Shown here piece after piece: positions 1-10,735 of a stretch of 64,000 bases of DNA. Every line of letters starts with the position of its first letter. The first letter of the stretch is position 1. Source of the stretch: Incurvaria masculella (taxonomy: Eukaryota > Arthropoda > Insecta > Lepidoptera > Incurvariidae); contig OX335655.1 in NCBI GenBank assembly GCA_946894095.1, positions 10,788,001 to 10,852,000 on the forward strand, in the 5' to 3' direction. Below the pieces are notes generated by a model, which was given only the letters and a program-made list of their open reading frames with translations, had not been told where the DNA came from and did not search any database. The translations under genes were made by a program, and so were the position numbers.

Positions 1-475
1 TACGCCTAGATATTAAGCATTACAATTTGAATAATAATCGGTATATATCAAAAACAATTAGCTGTTATTACTGCAACTATCTGTATTGTAAGCGTAAATA
101 TCCGAAAAAATTGCTCCTATAAATGTTTTTGTGAATATCTGAGTTGAGGCGCAACCGAATCCCACGATGGTCGCTCCACCTAGATTTGAATTATTGCAAT
201 TTGAATGGTACTTGGTTTTTTATCAAATACAATAAGCTATCATTACTGCAACTATATGTATTGTTAGAACACATATCTGAAAGAATACTAGCTGTTATTA
301 TTATTGTAAATATCTGAACGTGTACGTTACGTTTCTTATTATGTTCGCTACACCTAGATTTGTAGTATTGAAATTGAAGAATAAAATAGTACTTGTGTTA
401 TTATCACGAATATCTGAAATAACACTAACTTTACTAACTTTAAAAGTTTTTTATGAATATCTGAGGCAGCGCATT
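1..475. repeat. Degenerate direct repeats, about 173-bp period
   Basis: The phrase cacctagattt recurs near 178 and 351, and a cognate (cgcctagatatt) sits at the window edge, giving a period of about 173 bp. Between them, the order caatttgaat, aca/tataagct, attactgcaactat, tatctga is repeated with many substitutions. About 2.7 diverged copies are visible; the array may continue left of the window. No coding frame is conserved. Confidence 0.55.
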
Positions 476-2184
476 AAATAAAAACAATAATAAAAATGAA
501 ATTAGAGATATAAACATAAATATGACATACATACACACTACATCTATCGGAAATCGGTTCGGTCACTAAGAAATTCAAAATGGGGATCACGTTTTACAAA
601 TATGACAAAGTAATCGAATATAAAAAAAAATCGCTCTTAAATAGAGGTATTCACTAACATGTTTTAGGTAGCTAACGTTGACGATGATCGTTTTAACGTG
701 AAATAAGATCAATTCACTAGTGATAGGTCTACTCTATCGTTGCATTTTTAACGTCTGCTGCTCTAGCGTCAACTAATTTATCAACGCTAATCCGTAAGGT
801 TCAAATGTATCGACATTTTTGAGATTGAGACTGAGATTATAATAAGATTACTTTGTCTCTGTAAAACCTAAAACAAAGCGATTGGTACGTTTACTGATTT
901 AGAGGTTATGTAATGGTGAAAATATCCATACTTTTCTGTATCGTAAATAACTTAACACTAATGGCTTTCTGAGTTTTAGACCTGAGAGTTAGAGTCCGTC
1001 TTTGCCTAGCTTAAAACTGAATAAATGTTTGCCGCGCATCTTAAAACAAAATGCTATTATTTTTCTTATATTTTCTCAGTTGCTACGCTTTAGGTCTTGG
1101 CAAAAAACAAAACTTTTGTGACAATTTCGAAAAACTGAGTCGACCAAAAAATATATTCACGGAGATTCGAAAAACCTGTCCAACGCCTGAAGGAAGGAAA
1201 TATAGTTACCGATACTGATTTTTTTTTTAAATTCGGACAAAAATATCTTGGGATATTGACGCTTCCGATTTGAAGTTCGTTTACCAAAAACAAAACTCTT
1301 AAGTTGTCTGAATAAAAAACAATGTTTACCCTTTACTTTGAAGTAGGTATATCACCAAATACTAGAAATGAGTCTAACTGTGTCCTAAGCCTAAAAGCGA
1401 GAGATTTCATAAAAAGTACCTGCATAAATTAGTACATCTCTTAATCAAAACTACAAAATGACAATAAGTACTATTTTTTTATGAAAGTTTACTATGATAT
1501 AAACGTGGCTCTCTCTATCCAATAAAACCTTATTTTGTGATAAAATATCAGAAGGCAAGTTACTGAATACCCTTCGAGTGACTGACGAATAAGAAAGAAG
1601 GTAAATCTGTTTTAAACAAATCATTTTCTGTCGAGTTATTAAAGCTAGTTACTAAAATTTTGTATAATATTAAATCCATACGCCTGGCAAACTTCTGTGA
1701 TCGTCGATGGAAATTTGGAATAACGCTTTTTAATACAGTATTATTCTGTGATGGCAGCAATTATATTTTCTATGTCAGCAATCTGTGATGTTCGCGGCAC
1801 AAACAGATAGTTCTAAGATTTTTTAATTTTTTTTGTCATTACAGGTCTAGATAGTAATGGTAAACTTAAAGAAAGTTGTATCGACATTTCGTAATTTTCA
1901 AACGAACATAATCAAAATGTTCTCAGTAAAATCAGATTGCAGTGAACACAGTGTCACAGTAAAGTCAGCATTCAGAAGTATAGTGTGACAATAATTGTAT
2001 AATATTATCTAAAATCTTTATGTTGACAATAATATACTGCAAAGTAAATATTGATATAAAACGAAGGAACACGAATATTCCTGTCTGTTTTGTTGTGAAC
2101 GTCACTCGGCGGGTACGTGTCGTAATCTGTGGTGTGGTCGGCGTGCGTCTCTCCATGGTCTCTCCTTTGTCCGTTGTGCTGTGC
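476..2184. other. AT-rich stretch with no supported gene
   Basis: I see no convincing gene, RNA gene or element end here. All open frames are short and low-complexity. A good 3' splice-site-like tract (T-rich run then cattacag) ends at 1845, but the frame that follows closes after about 15 codons, so an exon cannot be called. This could be intron of the gene whose 3' end lies at 2751-3593. Confidence 0.4.
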
Positions 2185-2343
2185 CGGTCGAAGTATACTG
2201 GGCAGACGCCGCAAGCAGCCGGCTAAAGGCTGTCTTCGATAAAACCGGGGGTGGCGGCACAATCTTTGACTATCTTAATACATATCCACGTTTAAAGAAG
2301 CTCAACCTTAGATGAAAAAGAAGAGCTCATCGGATATCAGTTG
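2185..2343 (+). pseudogene. Candidate exon of the 2751-3593 gene, frame broken near 2301-2307
   Basis: A strong 5' splice site (ttg|gtaagta) follows position 2343. The phase-0 frame into it reads LDEKEELIGYQL and joins in phase with the exon at 2751. Upstream, a different frame (one base off) is open from before 2190 and reads FDKTGGGGTIFDYLNTYPRL and then KKLNLR, before a stop at 2313. The two pieces look like one protein segment separated by a single extra base in ctcaacctta. Either a real frameshift or a sequencing error explains this. The upstream limit is not clear; a weak acceptor (gggcag) lies near 2205. The product is not recognised. Confidence 0.35.
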
Positions 2344-2365
2344 GTAAGTATTTTTTGTCTTATTA

Positions 2366-2434
2366 ATATTTTAAAACTTACGCGGGACATAACTACAATA
2401 TTTAGTTTGACGGCTTACCTCGCGTGTGAGGAGC
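2366..2434. repeat. Intronic repeat fragment also found at 63804-63872
   Basis: About 70 bp beginning ttaaaacttacgcgggacat and ending cgcgtgtgaggagc is closely matched near the other end of the window in the same orientation. It lies in the intron between 2343 and 2751. Its family is not identified. Confidence 0.6.
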
Positions 2435-2750
2435 AGGACGTGCTGCTCGACGTTTTGTCTTCACTAGCAGTTACTCATGAGATCTTTCATGTGTCCACTT
2501 CTAATTTGAGAACGACTTATCCAATTTGTATCTTTTCTGTATGCATGCCATAATGTCACGTGAACATAAAAAATCTCCTGGCGCGCCTCATATTAGTGTA
2601 GTATTATAAATGTGAAAGTAACTTTTTCTGTCTGTTACGTCGTTTGAATGGGGATCGCAGTATTCTGATGCTTACGGGCCCACCTTAAGCTTACTTATCT
2701 ACAATGTTTACATCAGCCTTTATAACTATTGCATGTTTTTTTTGTTTCAG

Positions 2751-3593
2751 TTGATACACGATTTTGATTTCTCATACAAAAATAAGGAACATTGCCTCTT
2801 CACAAACATCGCCACCTACAGAGCAGGAATACTAGAGATTGCCAGAAGTAAATCAACCACCACCAGCGACAATGACATTAAGACGGACATAGACGACTAT
2901 ATATCTGCAGCTGAAAGTAAGTTATTATACTACATTGTATGTAAAATATTTAAATGAAATAATTTTTCTTCAAAGCAGTGATATTAAAATTTCACTAGTA
3001 ATTTTTTGTTATAAATTTTTTTGGTGTTAAATCTTGTATGATGGTACAAGATTTAACCCTTCGTGTGCGAGTCCGACTCGCGCTTGCCCGGTTTTCTTAT
3101 TGGGTTTCATGTTCTATAAAAATTCTAATCTGATATAAATACGTTAAATAAATAAACAAACATTCATACCATACTCAGATAAACTTCGGTAAGCGCGACA
3201 AATGTTATGTGCAGCAACGGTGAGAACTACACCTTAAGAACCTAAGTTTTTTTTTAAATTTAAGACATTCAGCCATCGCTTATGTGTGTAAGAAATAGTT
3301 TTAACTCGACATGATTGTTAATAACCACACCCACCGTCATGACATTGGCCCAACACACCACAATCTCGTAGGAATTAGGTTCCATGCCGGGACCTTACCT
3401 TTATGTGGATTAACATCTATTTAAATTCTTATTTTATCAATCTATGTATTTATACTTTATAGAGACGTCGACACAGCAAATGGGCAGCACTTCCACTTCT
3501 GCCACACTTAATTTCGGGAGCTACTTCACGGACAGCCACACCAAATACAAACCAAGAAGAAAATCTATTTCGACCGTTGAATACCTATTATAA
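2751..3593 (+). CDS. 3' end of an unrecognised spliced gene (two exons)
   Basis: Exon 2751-2916 follows a textbook acceptor (T-rich tract, gtttcag) and ends at donor gaaa|gtaagtta. The last exon, 3463-3593, follows acceptor actttatag. Exon one is 166 nt and enters at phase 0, leaving one base. That base plus the last exon (131 nt) makes exactly 44 codons ending in TAA at 3591, so the joined frame has no internal stop. The partial protein is about 98 residues: acidic/polar in the middle (a TTTSDNDIKTDIDDY stretch), then Ser/Thr-rich, then a basic segment (KYKPRRK) near the C-terminus. No signal peptide or membrane segment is visible in this part. The intron holds fragments of a dispersed repeat and a SINE. 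I do not recognise the family. An alternative acceptor two bases on would break the frame. Confidence 0.6.
3041..3097 (-). repeat. Fragment of the ccaagtgcgagtcggactcg dispersed repeat
   Basis: On the - strand this reads aaccgggcaagcgcgagtcg and continues into aagggttaaatcttgtacca, matching the start of the longer copies at 6289, 25251 and 34130. It lies inside the intron of the gene at 2751-3593. Confidence 0.65.
3308..3410 (-). mobile_element. SINE 3'-body fragment
   Basis: The order ccgtcatgacattggcccaa, caacacacca, gtaggaattaggt, catgccgggacctt is the reverse complement of the 3' half of the SINE body seen complete at 16926-17317. The promoter head is absent. It is intronic to the 2751-3593 gene. 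Confidence 0.65.
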
Positions 3594-3683
3594 ATACTTA
3601 CCTACCATAAGTGTGTGCATTGGTAAGAAATTCAAGCCCATATTCTGTGCTCAAAAGTGTAATTTGTGTTATACCTAATATGT

Positions 3684-3689
3684 AATAAA
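3684..3689 (+). terminator. Poly(A) signal AATAAA of the 2751-3593 gene
   Basis: AATAAA stands about 90 nt after the TAA stop at 3591-3593, a normal distance for a short insect 3' UTR. A further AATAAA occurs near 3884. The choice between them cannot be made from sequence alone. Confidence 0.5.
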
Positions 3690-4078
3690 AAAAGATTTTC
3701 CTATTTTTTATTGTAAGGATAGTATTGGAGGTGTAAAAATAACTCGTCTAACCTTTGATTTCACCACCTCCATTATTTCAAATTAAGGTTAGTATAAAAT
3801 AATTAATTTTGATTTTGAACTAGTGAGTTAGGTACGTAATTATCATGTAGTATTGGCAACGCTGTGAACGTTTTTTATTTTAACAATAAATGTGTAAACT
3901 AAAGCAAACTGTATTTTAGTAATGGCATTCACCTTTCCTGTTACAATACTAAATATAAGCTTTGTGTTTTAATTTAATTTCTGGAGTGAGGTGCATATAG
4001 TATGTAAATAAATGTAAGCTTATACATAGTATTGCACATTTAAACTTGTATTCGCTGCAATTTTCGTTCTAAAATCCC
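3690..4078. other. AT-rich 3' flank, no feature
   Basis: No gene or clear repeat boundary is visible. The segment is probably 3' UTR or intergenic DNA downstream of the gene ending at 3593. Confidence 0.4.
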
Positions 4079-4384
4079 TACAGTACGCCAAATTAGTAAT
4101 TACAATTACCGTATTACAGTCGCCACATTGAGACAATAGTCACTTCCTGGTTGTAATTTACAGTTTCAGTTATCTGTGTATGTAACTACTTCGTATGAAG
4201 ATAAATATTTACTTATTAAATCATGTCATTATTGCATCAATTAATAAGTAAATATGAATCTGTATAAAAAGTAGCACAAACACAGATAAATACAACTGTA
4301 AATTACAACCAGGAAGCGACTATTGGCTGAATGTGACGACTACAATAAGGTAATTGTAATTACTAATTTGGCGTATTGTAGGAA
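4079..4384. mobile_element. Fold-back MITE (about 100-bp inverted arms)
   Basis: The left arm (about 4079-4180) begins tacagtacgccaaattagta and the right arm (about 4283-4384) is its reverse complement with few mismatches. Both contain cttcctggttgtaatttaca. The loop of about 100 bp is itself near-palindromic around taataagtaaat. There is no coding capacity. Palindromic, non-coding structure of this size is typical of non-autonomous DNA transposons. I did not identify a certain target duplication. Confidence 0.75.
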
Positions 4385-4429
4385 TTACTAGACGAATATT
4401 ATAGAAAATACAATTAGGATGCTTGTCCA

Positions 4430-4985
4430 CAATATTGTTGACAGTAATGAGAACAAGTCAGATAGTAGAGAAAACCATAGCATAGTGTGAAAACAACCAT
4501 CTCTAAAAGTATCTACTAAAGCCAGATGGTCGATGCACCGATTAAAGATTTTGCCTGATACTATTCAGTACAATAACCATTACAGTCAGATAGTAAAAGA
4601 AACAATACGATAGTATATAAACAACTATATTTACGAGTACCTACTAAAATCAGATTGTAGAAGTAACCATTAGGGTTTTAGCTGAGACTATTCGGTATAA
4701 TAGCAATTACAGTCAGGTAGTAGAAAAAACGATACAATAGCATATAAACAACTATCTCTAATGGCACCTGCTGAAGCTAGATGGTAGAAATAACAATTAC
4801 GGGTTTTAGCTGAGACTATTCAGTACAATATTCATTATAGTCAGGTAGTAAGAGAAACAATAAGATAGTATATAATCAACTATCTGTAATAGTACCTACT
4901 ACAACCCGATGGTGGTAGAAGAAGTTATAGATTATAGTTGAGACAATTTAAACTGTAAAGATCACAATATAGATTGTAAACACAA
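4430..4985. repeat. 128-bp tandem array, about 4 degenerate copies
   Basis: The phrase agtcaga/gtagta recurs at 4456, 4584, 4711 and 4839 (spacings 128, 127, 128). Each unit has the same order: gtcagatagta, aaacaatacgatagtatata, aacaactat, acctactaaa, gctgagactattc. Copies differ by many substitutions, so the array is old. It begins about 50 bp after the fold-back MITE. Confidence 0.75.
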
Positions 4986-5049
4986 CCATAGAAGCGTGTT
5001 CCCCGTATAATTTAAGATGGCAGAATTTTGTTACAAATTACAATAAGTA

Positions 5050-5235
5050 GATAGTAATGGTAGCCTTCTGATTGCTGTCCATGTAAATACTATGCAGATT
5101 GTTAGTTTAAATTACATTTTATTGATAGTAACAGTAATCTTCTGATTGCTGTCCATGTAAATACTATTTAGATTGTTAAATCGCAAATACATTTAGCAAA
5201 ATGTACACCTTACAATTATTTTTGCTGTCCATAAA
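5050..5235. repeat. 74-bp tandem repeat, 2.5 copies
   Basis: The phrase cttctgattgctgtccatgt occurs at 5065 and 5139, each followed by aaatactat. A third, shortened copy (tttgctgtccataaagtcac) begins near 5216. It follows the 128-bp array closely and may belong to the same composite element. Confidence 0.65.
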
Positions 5236-5559
5236 GTCACTATCTTGAGTGTATCCCCAGTGCAGACTGAGTGTCAGGAGAACCATATTTTTTTTTCAGT
5301 GTACGCGCTGGCTTCCACAGATAAACCGTGACAGCACACTGATTTAATTCAGTGAGCCAAAATGCCTGTCATTTGTTTTAATTTAGGAAGTACTCAAGAT
5401 CGTAAAGTGGACCCTTCCAAGAATGATTTCTATCCGATCTCTAATGCTACTAATTACTCGTCCCTGCAACGGTTTTAATGTTGTCTGAAATCGTATTCGA
5501 TTTTCTTAAAAGGCAAGGATGAAGCTCCGCTAAATAATTACTGCTCGGTGGGACAAACA

Positions 5560-5783
5560 GCAGGTCTATTCCCGACATTCAGTAATCAGGAATTCTGAAT
5601 CTTGATAACCGCTTTTATAGCGATTTTTAAAGTGAGTTTTTCTACGGTAAACCTTGATTGATTAAAAAAACTATGCTCCGGAATATTTTCGTCAAGAAAA
5701 TCGCTTTGAAAATCGCTACAAAAGCAGTTTTCTAGACTCAGGATTCCTGATTCCTGATCACTGAATGCCATGAATAGACCTGC
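5560..5783. mobile_element. Palindromic MITE, family A (gcaggtctattcc TIR)
   Basis: The element starts gcaggtctattcccgacatt and ends with the complement, ttcctgatcactgaatgcc...gaatagacctgc. The arms, about 85 bp each, carry caggaatcaggaatcctga-type sequence and gcgattttcttgacg. Related copies lie at 9556-9779 and 37033-37263. The frame seen across it on the - strand is a by-product of the palindrome. Confidence 0.75.
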
Positions 5784-5957
5784 AGGGCGGCGGCAGCGGC
5801 AGAGGGGAGTCGCCGAGCGAAGCGGTTTGAGCTTTTCTGTTTCGTTTTCTGTAAACAAGGCTCTTACGGAGAAACGGACAGCGGATAACCTGCGCTTAGC
5901 AATCGAACGAACAAATGAAAGCAAAGATAGGAGAGTAACAGGCTAACATTGTCTCAC

Positions 5958-6054
5958 AAATTAATACGAGCCAGGGAGGACTGGAGAAACATTGGAGAGG
6001 CGTATGTCCAGCAGTGGACGCAAACACCCTGACTGACTGACTGACTGACATGTT
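5958..6054 (+). mobile_element. 3' end of an RTE-clade LINE with (CTGA)n tail
   Basis: One frame reads RAREDWRNIGEAYVQQWTQT then TGA. The block W-R-x(2)-G-E-A-Y-V-Q-Q-W-T is the extreme C-terminus of lepidopteran RTE-type LINE polyproteins, as I recall the family. It is followed at once by a (ctga)n microsatellite at 6031-6049, the usual kind of simple-repeat tail. Everything upstream in the element is missing. Confidence 0.65.
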
Positions 6055-6288
6055 GGATAATCTTATTTGTCAAATGATCGCCACAATGAAATAAATTACC
6101 TTGATTACTACTAACTAGAACCAAATATATAATGTGCTCGTAAAAAGTAAATTCTTATATATGTGACAGAATATACAAGAAAATGTTGTCTGCTACTACT
6201 CGCTCGCATAATTTTTATCCAAAGAGGAACTGTCTTAAGATTGAATTAATTTATTATTGATGAATACCTATAAAAACCAGTAATTTAT

Positions 6289-6600
6289 AAAAACCGGCCA
6301 AGTGCGAGTCGGACTCGCACACTAAGGGTTCCGTACATTCGTACAAGATTCAACAAAAAAAAAAGTTTTTTGTATGGAGCCTCCGTTTAATTTTGAATAT
6401 TTCTTTATTTTACCTATTTGTTGTTATAACGGCAAAATAAATACATACTCTGTGAAAATTTCAGCTGCCTACCTATTACGGTTCATGAGATACACCCCTA
6501 TGACAGACGGACGGACGGATGGACGGACGGACGGACGGACGGACAGCGGAGGCTTAGTTATAGGGTTCTGTTTTTACCCTTTAGGTACGGAACCCTAAAA
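6289..6600 (+). mobile_element. Dispersed repeat, ccaagtgcgagtcggactcg family, complete copy
   Basis: The copy starts aaaccggcca, continues through the signature and gggttccgtac, then holds aaaataaatacatactctgt, cagctgcctacctattacgg, ttcatgagataca, a (GGAC)n run and agcggaggctta. It ends at tacggaaccctaaaa. Copies occur at 8997-9290 (-), 25251-25530 (+) and 34130-37570 (+, split). The start and end share the inverted words gggttccgta/tacggaaccc. No coding capacity is visible. It is very common in Lepidoptera by memory, but I cannot name its class. Confidence 0.75.
6506..6543. repeat. (GGAC)n microsatellite
   Basis: A run of gacggacgga units lies at a fixed place inside the dispersed repeat. 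The same position is occupied by ggac/gtcc runs in the other copies. Confidence 0.85.
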
Positions 6601-7472
6601 AATTGGTGCCAAACACTGGTTAAGAGTAAGCTATAGATTTTGGGGTGGCAGTTTATCAAAAATCAACAATTCTCTTTAAATTCCCGTATAACATTATTTC
6701 ACAGAATTTGTTTCTTATAAGCGACACTATTGGCCGGTGCGGAAGAGTATGATTTTTCTCCTAATCAACGAGCTCGATAAATGGCTGGATTTTTGTAAAA
6801 TCTAATAATGCCGTTTTAGTTAGAACCAAAATCGGCCTTATTGTGTTTTTCGTCATTTCTTATAGTTTCTAATTTGACCATGAAGGCACAATTACAAAAA
6901 TCATTCTGTATATTCGGTCTCCAATACCTCACAGTAATAACCACGGAGATCCGTGGTAATAACAATTATATAAATATAAAATATATAGGTATACTATAGC
7001 CAAGGCCTAGACATTAGTATGTTTCATTATTGCCGCCATGGGTAATGGCGCCATACAAAGTCTATATCCTCTATTCTTCAAACCGAACGAATATTTTGTA
7101 TCTGTGGTACTAGCAAAATATCCGTGATTACGCAAGCAATTCGAAAGGTTATGCATGGTTATTAATGAAAAAACGGCAAAAGTCAAGAAACTACTGATTG
7201 CTAACATTGTAGAAATGTTTTAGGAGCATGTTTATCCCGCATCTCACCGCATTAGGCCTATGCTGGGAATTCCATGCTTAGGATTTAGAAATGTTTTCGG
7301 TCGAGAAAATAACTTTTACAGCAGGTGTCAAAGCGATTTTCTTGACCAAAAGGTCCCGGAGCTAAATTCCAATTTCACTTTTAAGTTTTAGTTTATATAT
7401 TTCCTCCATCAGATGTATATTACATCATTTCGTCATATTTTTTCCTGTCGGTTCGATTACTTCTGGCGTAGG
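6601..7472. other. No supported gene; fragment resembling MITE family A near 7225-7400
   Basis: No gene is supported. Around 7300-7375 the words aaagcgattttcttgacc and cccggagctaaattcc resemble the centre of MITE family A, suggesting a decayed copy. Confidence 0.35.
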
Positions 7473-7575
7473 AACTACTTTTCCGCCTAGGAACATGAAA
7501 TTTAACGCATTTGGACAAGGTCCAAAACCCATACCGTCCAAAACACTAATGAATACGGACGGAACTTTTTCAATT

Positions 7576-7597
7576 AGGTTAGGTTAGGTTAGGTTAG
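7576..7597 (+). repeat. Interstitial (TTAGG)n run
   Basis: Four tandem ttagg units, the canonical insect telomere repeat, lie inside the inverted-arm element. The run is too short to be telomeric. Confidence 0.8.
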
Positions 7598-7856
7598 ATT
7601 ATGATATTTGCACTTATAAATATATGCAAAAATACATACTTTTGGATGTTATGGGTTTTGGACCTTATGCTTTTTGGACTTTATGAAGGCGACCCCGTAG
7701 AAGAGCCAACAAGAAACTTCGCTAGGTTTGTAATTCCATTATTATTTTTTTCATTGACTTGCAAAGTGATTCAAAGTTTCATATAATATTTAAAAACCAA
7801 TGTAATAATGAAATTTATTATTTAATCTGTAAGAATGTGATGATCTTACATTGACT

Positions 7857-7949
7857 TTGAAGGTCCTGGCATGGCACCTAGTTCCCATGTGGTGCGTTAG
7901 GCTAATATCGGACGGTCAGTTCGGTTTTAGCCATCCATGGCTAGTTACA
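7857..7949 (+). mobile_element. SINE 3'-body fragment
   Basis: This reads gaaggtcctggcatggcacc, tagttcccatgtggtg, then ttttagccatccatgg and an A-run, which is the 3' third of the SINE body. The A-rich end abuts gtccaaatgcg of the inverted-arm element. Confidence 0.7.
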
Positions 7950-8000
7950 AAAAAAAAGTCCAAATGCGTTAAATTTCATGTTCCTAGGCGGAAAAGTTTG

Positions 8001-8996
8001 ATAACCAAAGCGGGAAATTACCCGACTTGGAAATGACTCAGGTTGCATGGCACGTGGCACCATCTAGTTGAAACCACCTCTTTGACGTTCTCGATTGTGC
8101 GTCTCGGAGTTCGGCTAGCCGCAGAGGAACGGAATTTCATATGCGATATCGTCGTATGGTGAATACATTCCACGATACGACAATATCGTGCATAATCATG
8201 TAGATACCAAATATAATGCACAACATTCCGGATATTCTGCTGATTAATAACTATTTTGGTTTGGTTAAAGTTTCGTAAAAAAATCATGTGATTTTAATAG
8301 ATCACACTAAGTTGACGGTTACAATAAAAAAGAAACATAAATCGGATTGATTGATGTGTTAGATAAAGATTTCGCAGTAAGATATCGATAGATAAGATGT
8401 CGATGTAATGCGGTCTTTACCGATAAATACGAAAACAATTTGATTAAAAAAGCTACTGAATCAATTTGAGCCAATATTTTTCTGTAAAATCCGCGGAAAA
8501 TACGGATCGGATAAGTTTGAAAAATAAATTGAGGGTCTATTTTTAGGCCCTATAAGTTGTGGCTCTGATAAACAATACTAATAACAGATTTTATTATTGT
8601 ACTAAATTAAAAAAAAAAAATTGTGTCCGTAAGCATGCAAGCTTACGCTTTCCATACAAAGAGATTTGGCAATAACTTGAAGACAACTGTTCCAATTAAG
8701 TTTAATTTGACAATCTAATATCAGGAATTTTACAAAAACAGCTGAAAGTTTATATTTTTATGTGATAACTTCATTTTAGCTCTCACTTGCCTCAGTATTG
8801 ATTTTTGTAAAAAGGTTACAAATATCTGAAGACACATATATTAATTGCTATGGACATCGAGAGATCAACCATAAATTTAATCAGCAGACTTGAGTATTAT
8901 TTGAAATATGAACGGCATTGTTGATAATTTTAACAATGCCGAAAACAGCTCACCCCTGCTTGAAATAAAATAAAATAAATCCTTAATCTTGCTAAA
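8001..8996. other. No supported gene
   Basis: No gene is supported. The part at 8625-8720 (gtccgtaagcatgcaagctt, catacaaagagattt, gttccaattaagttt, gacaatctaatatc) is distantly like the arms of the palindrome at 46699-47056. Confidence 0.35.
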
Positions 8997-9290
8997 TTTT
9001 AAGGGTCCGTACCCAAAGGGTAAAAACGGAACCTTATTACTAAGCCTCCGCTGTCCGTCCGTCCGTCCGTATGTCACAAGGCTGTATCTCATGAACCGTA
9101 ATAGGTAGGCAGCTGAAATTTTCACAGAGTATGTATTTATTTTGCCGCTATAACAACAAATAGGCCAAATAAAAAAATATAAAAATTAAAGGGGAGCCCC
9201 AAACAAAAACGTGATTTTTTGTGTTAAATCTTGTACGGTGGTACGAAACCCTTCGTGTGCGAGTCCGACTCGCACTTGGTCGGTTTTTTT
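8997..9290 (-). mobile_element. Dispersed repeat, ccaagtgcgagtcggactcg family
   Basis: This is a full-length reverse-strand copy. It begins on the - strand with aaaaaaaccgaccaagtgcg, includes the (GGAC)n run (gtccgtccgtccgtccgt on +) and ends at gggtacggaccctt. Confidence 0.75.
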
Positions 9291-9555
9291 AAATACTATC
9301 CAAAAAACCTTACGGCAGCAAACATAAACGAATCGTGCAAGTCGAAGATGATCGCCTCCTGATCTGCTGCAAAGCGATCGATATTGTCATTCACGGCGAG
9401 CGTTTTGACTTTCTTTTACAATTCAAAGAGAGTGTAAACAGGCGGAAGTGATTCGCCTTGCGCCGTCCGTCCGTCGAGCATCTTGGCAACAATATAGCAA
9501 ACTAGTTGACTCACATGCCGATAGAGCCATTGTATAGCGTAGACAAATAGGTACT

Positions 9556-9779
9556 CTGCTATTCCTGGAATAATCGTAATCAGGAATCAGGAATCCTGTA
9601 TCTAGAAAACCGCTTTTATACAGGTTTGTATAGCGATTTTCTTGACGGAAAGATTACAGAGCATTGTATTTCAATGTATTGAAGGTTTTAGTTCGAAAAA
9701 AAAAAGTTTTGAAAACCGCTATTTTCTGGTTTTCTACACTAAGGATTCCTGAAAACGGAATTCCGGGAATAGGACTGCA
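9556..9779. mobile_element. Palindromic MITE, family A, diverged copy
   Basis: It runs from ctgctattcctggaataatc to ttccgggaataggactgcag, with cgtaatcaggaatcagg on the left and a diverged complement on the right. It retains the gcgattttcttgacgg centre of family A. Confidence 0.65.
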
Positions 9780-10095
9780 GAGCCGAAACTGAAGTAATTC
9801 TGTACACGAAATTGAAAACGGAACATTTTTGGTTAAATAATATTTTTTAAACGCACCTATATATAAACCATTGGCCAAACAATTTTATATGCCCCATATT
9901 TTTTCATTGAACTGGACGTGGTTTGGTAATTTTATAAAGGCATCTACTGTCATTAAACATACTATCCCAATACATCGCAACATTGAACTGGGTGTAATAC
10001 GCTGCACACTTTCACTGCCGGTTTTTTTTTCATTCAATAAGATGTTACCAAAATTTGAGCGAAAGCCTAAGTTCGCTAACACTTTTGAGGGTTAT

Positions 10096-10203
10096 TGTTG
10101 TGAGTTAACCCCGAAATCACACAAAATTATACGAAATATTGTGTTATCTCATAACGCTAACGCTCGAAAGTGGAGTTCTTATTAGCGGACTCAGGCTTCA
10201 GGT
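10096..10203 (-). mobile_element. Fold-back MITE fragment shared with 56219-56315
   Basis: The reverse complement reads acctgaagcctgagtccgct, then ccactttcgagcgttagcgt and tatgagataac. The same words stand at 56219 in + orientation. Inside, gaaatcacacaaaattatac is common to both, but its orientation relative to the end differs between the copies, as expected for two arms of a fold-back element. Confidence 0.55.
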
Positions 10204-10735
10204 GTGGTATGAGCCATTCATGACCAGTTCCGTAAAAAATACCGAGTTTTGGTGTTAGAAGTTAAGTAGAAGCAACAAGGGGTAACACTTGTTGCACGAT
10301 AGTTAGTCTCTTACACTTTTACCTTGTACTGTAACACTTGTGGTTTAAAAACTGTGTTATTACAATTACAAATGTAAGGTAGCTCATAAGAAGCTTGACC
10401 TAGTTTGTCCTTAGCGACCTCTTACTATAAGCAGGAGAAGATTATTATAAGTAAAGAAAAGTCAACATTTAAAAACAATCAAGCTTCTACCACATCTCCT
10501 TTCAAATTCTTACGAAAATGTCATCATATTATTGTTTTACAAAACGTAAAACTACCTTTTCGTACGCTATGTTCAGACGAGACTAAAATACATTTTGAAA
10601 TCCCTAGATTTCTCTCTATATGCTAGCAGTTTTGCGGACGCACTGTTCCTTGGAACGGTCCGTCAAATGTTTTTAGTGCCTGTGAAAATGTATCCGCATC
10701 TATAAGGCATGATCTGTTCTTACATTTATAATACA
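10204..10735. other. No supported gene
   Basis: No gene, RNA or element boundary is recognised. Confidence 0.35.

Larger units (their letters stand above)
7473..8000. mobile_element. Element with 38-bp inverted arms, interrupted by a SINE
   Basis: The left arm 7479-7516 (ttttccgcctaggaacatga onward to catttggac) is matched in reverse by 7958-7995. Just inside, gtccaaaacccataccgtcc is matched in reverse by tatgggttttggacc near 7650. A SINE 3' fragment at 7857-7949 sits against the right arm, so the original element was shorter. A TTAGG run lies inside. The open frames within are short and unrecognised. Confidence 0.55.

Noticed and set aside
1829..1892. Possible exon after the acceptor-like cattacag at 1845
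   Set aside because: It closes after about 15 codons and has no poly(A) signal or partner exon.
8877..9125. 82-codon - strand frame
   Set aside because: It lies mostly within the dispersed repeat at 8997-9290, whose other copies are not open in that frame.
9871..10185. 104-codon + strand frame
   Set aside because: Its second half is the fold-back fragment shared with 56219-56315; no motif or splice site supports it.
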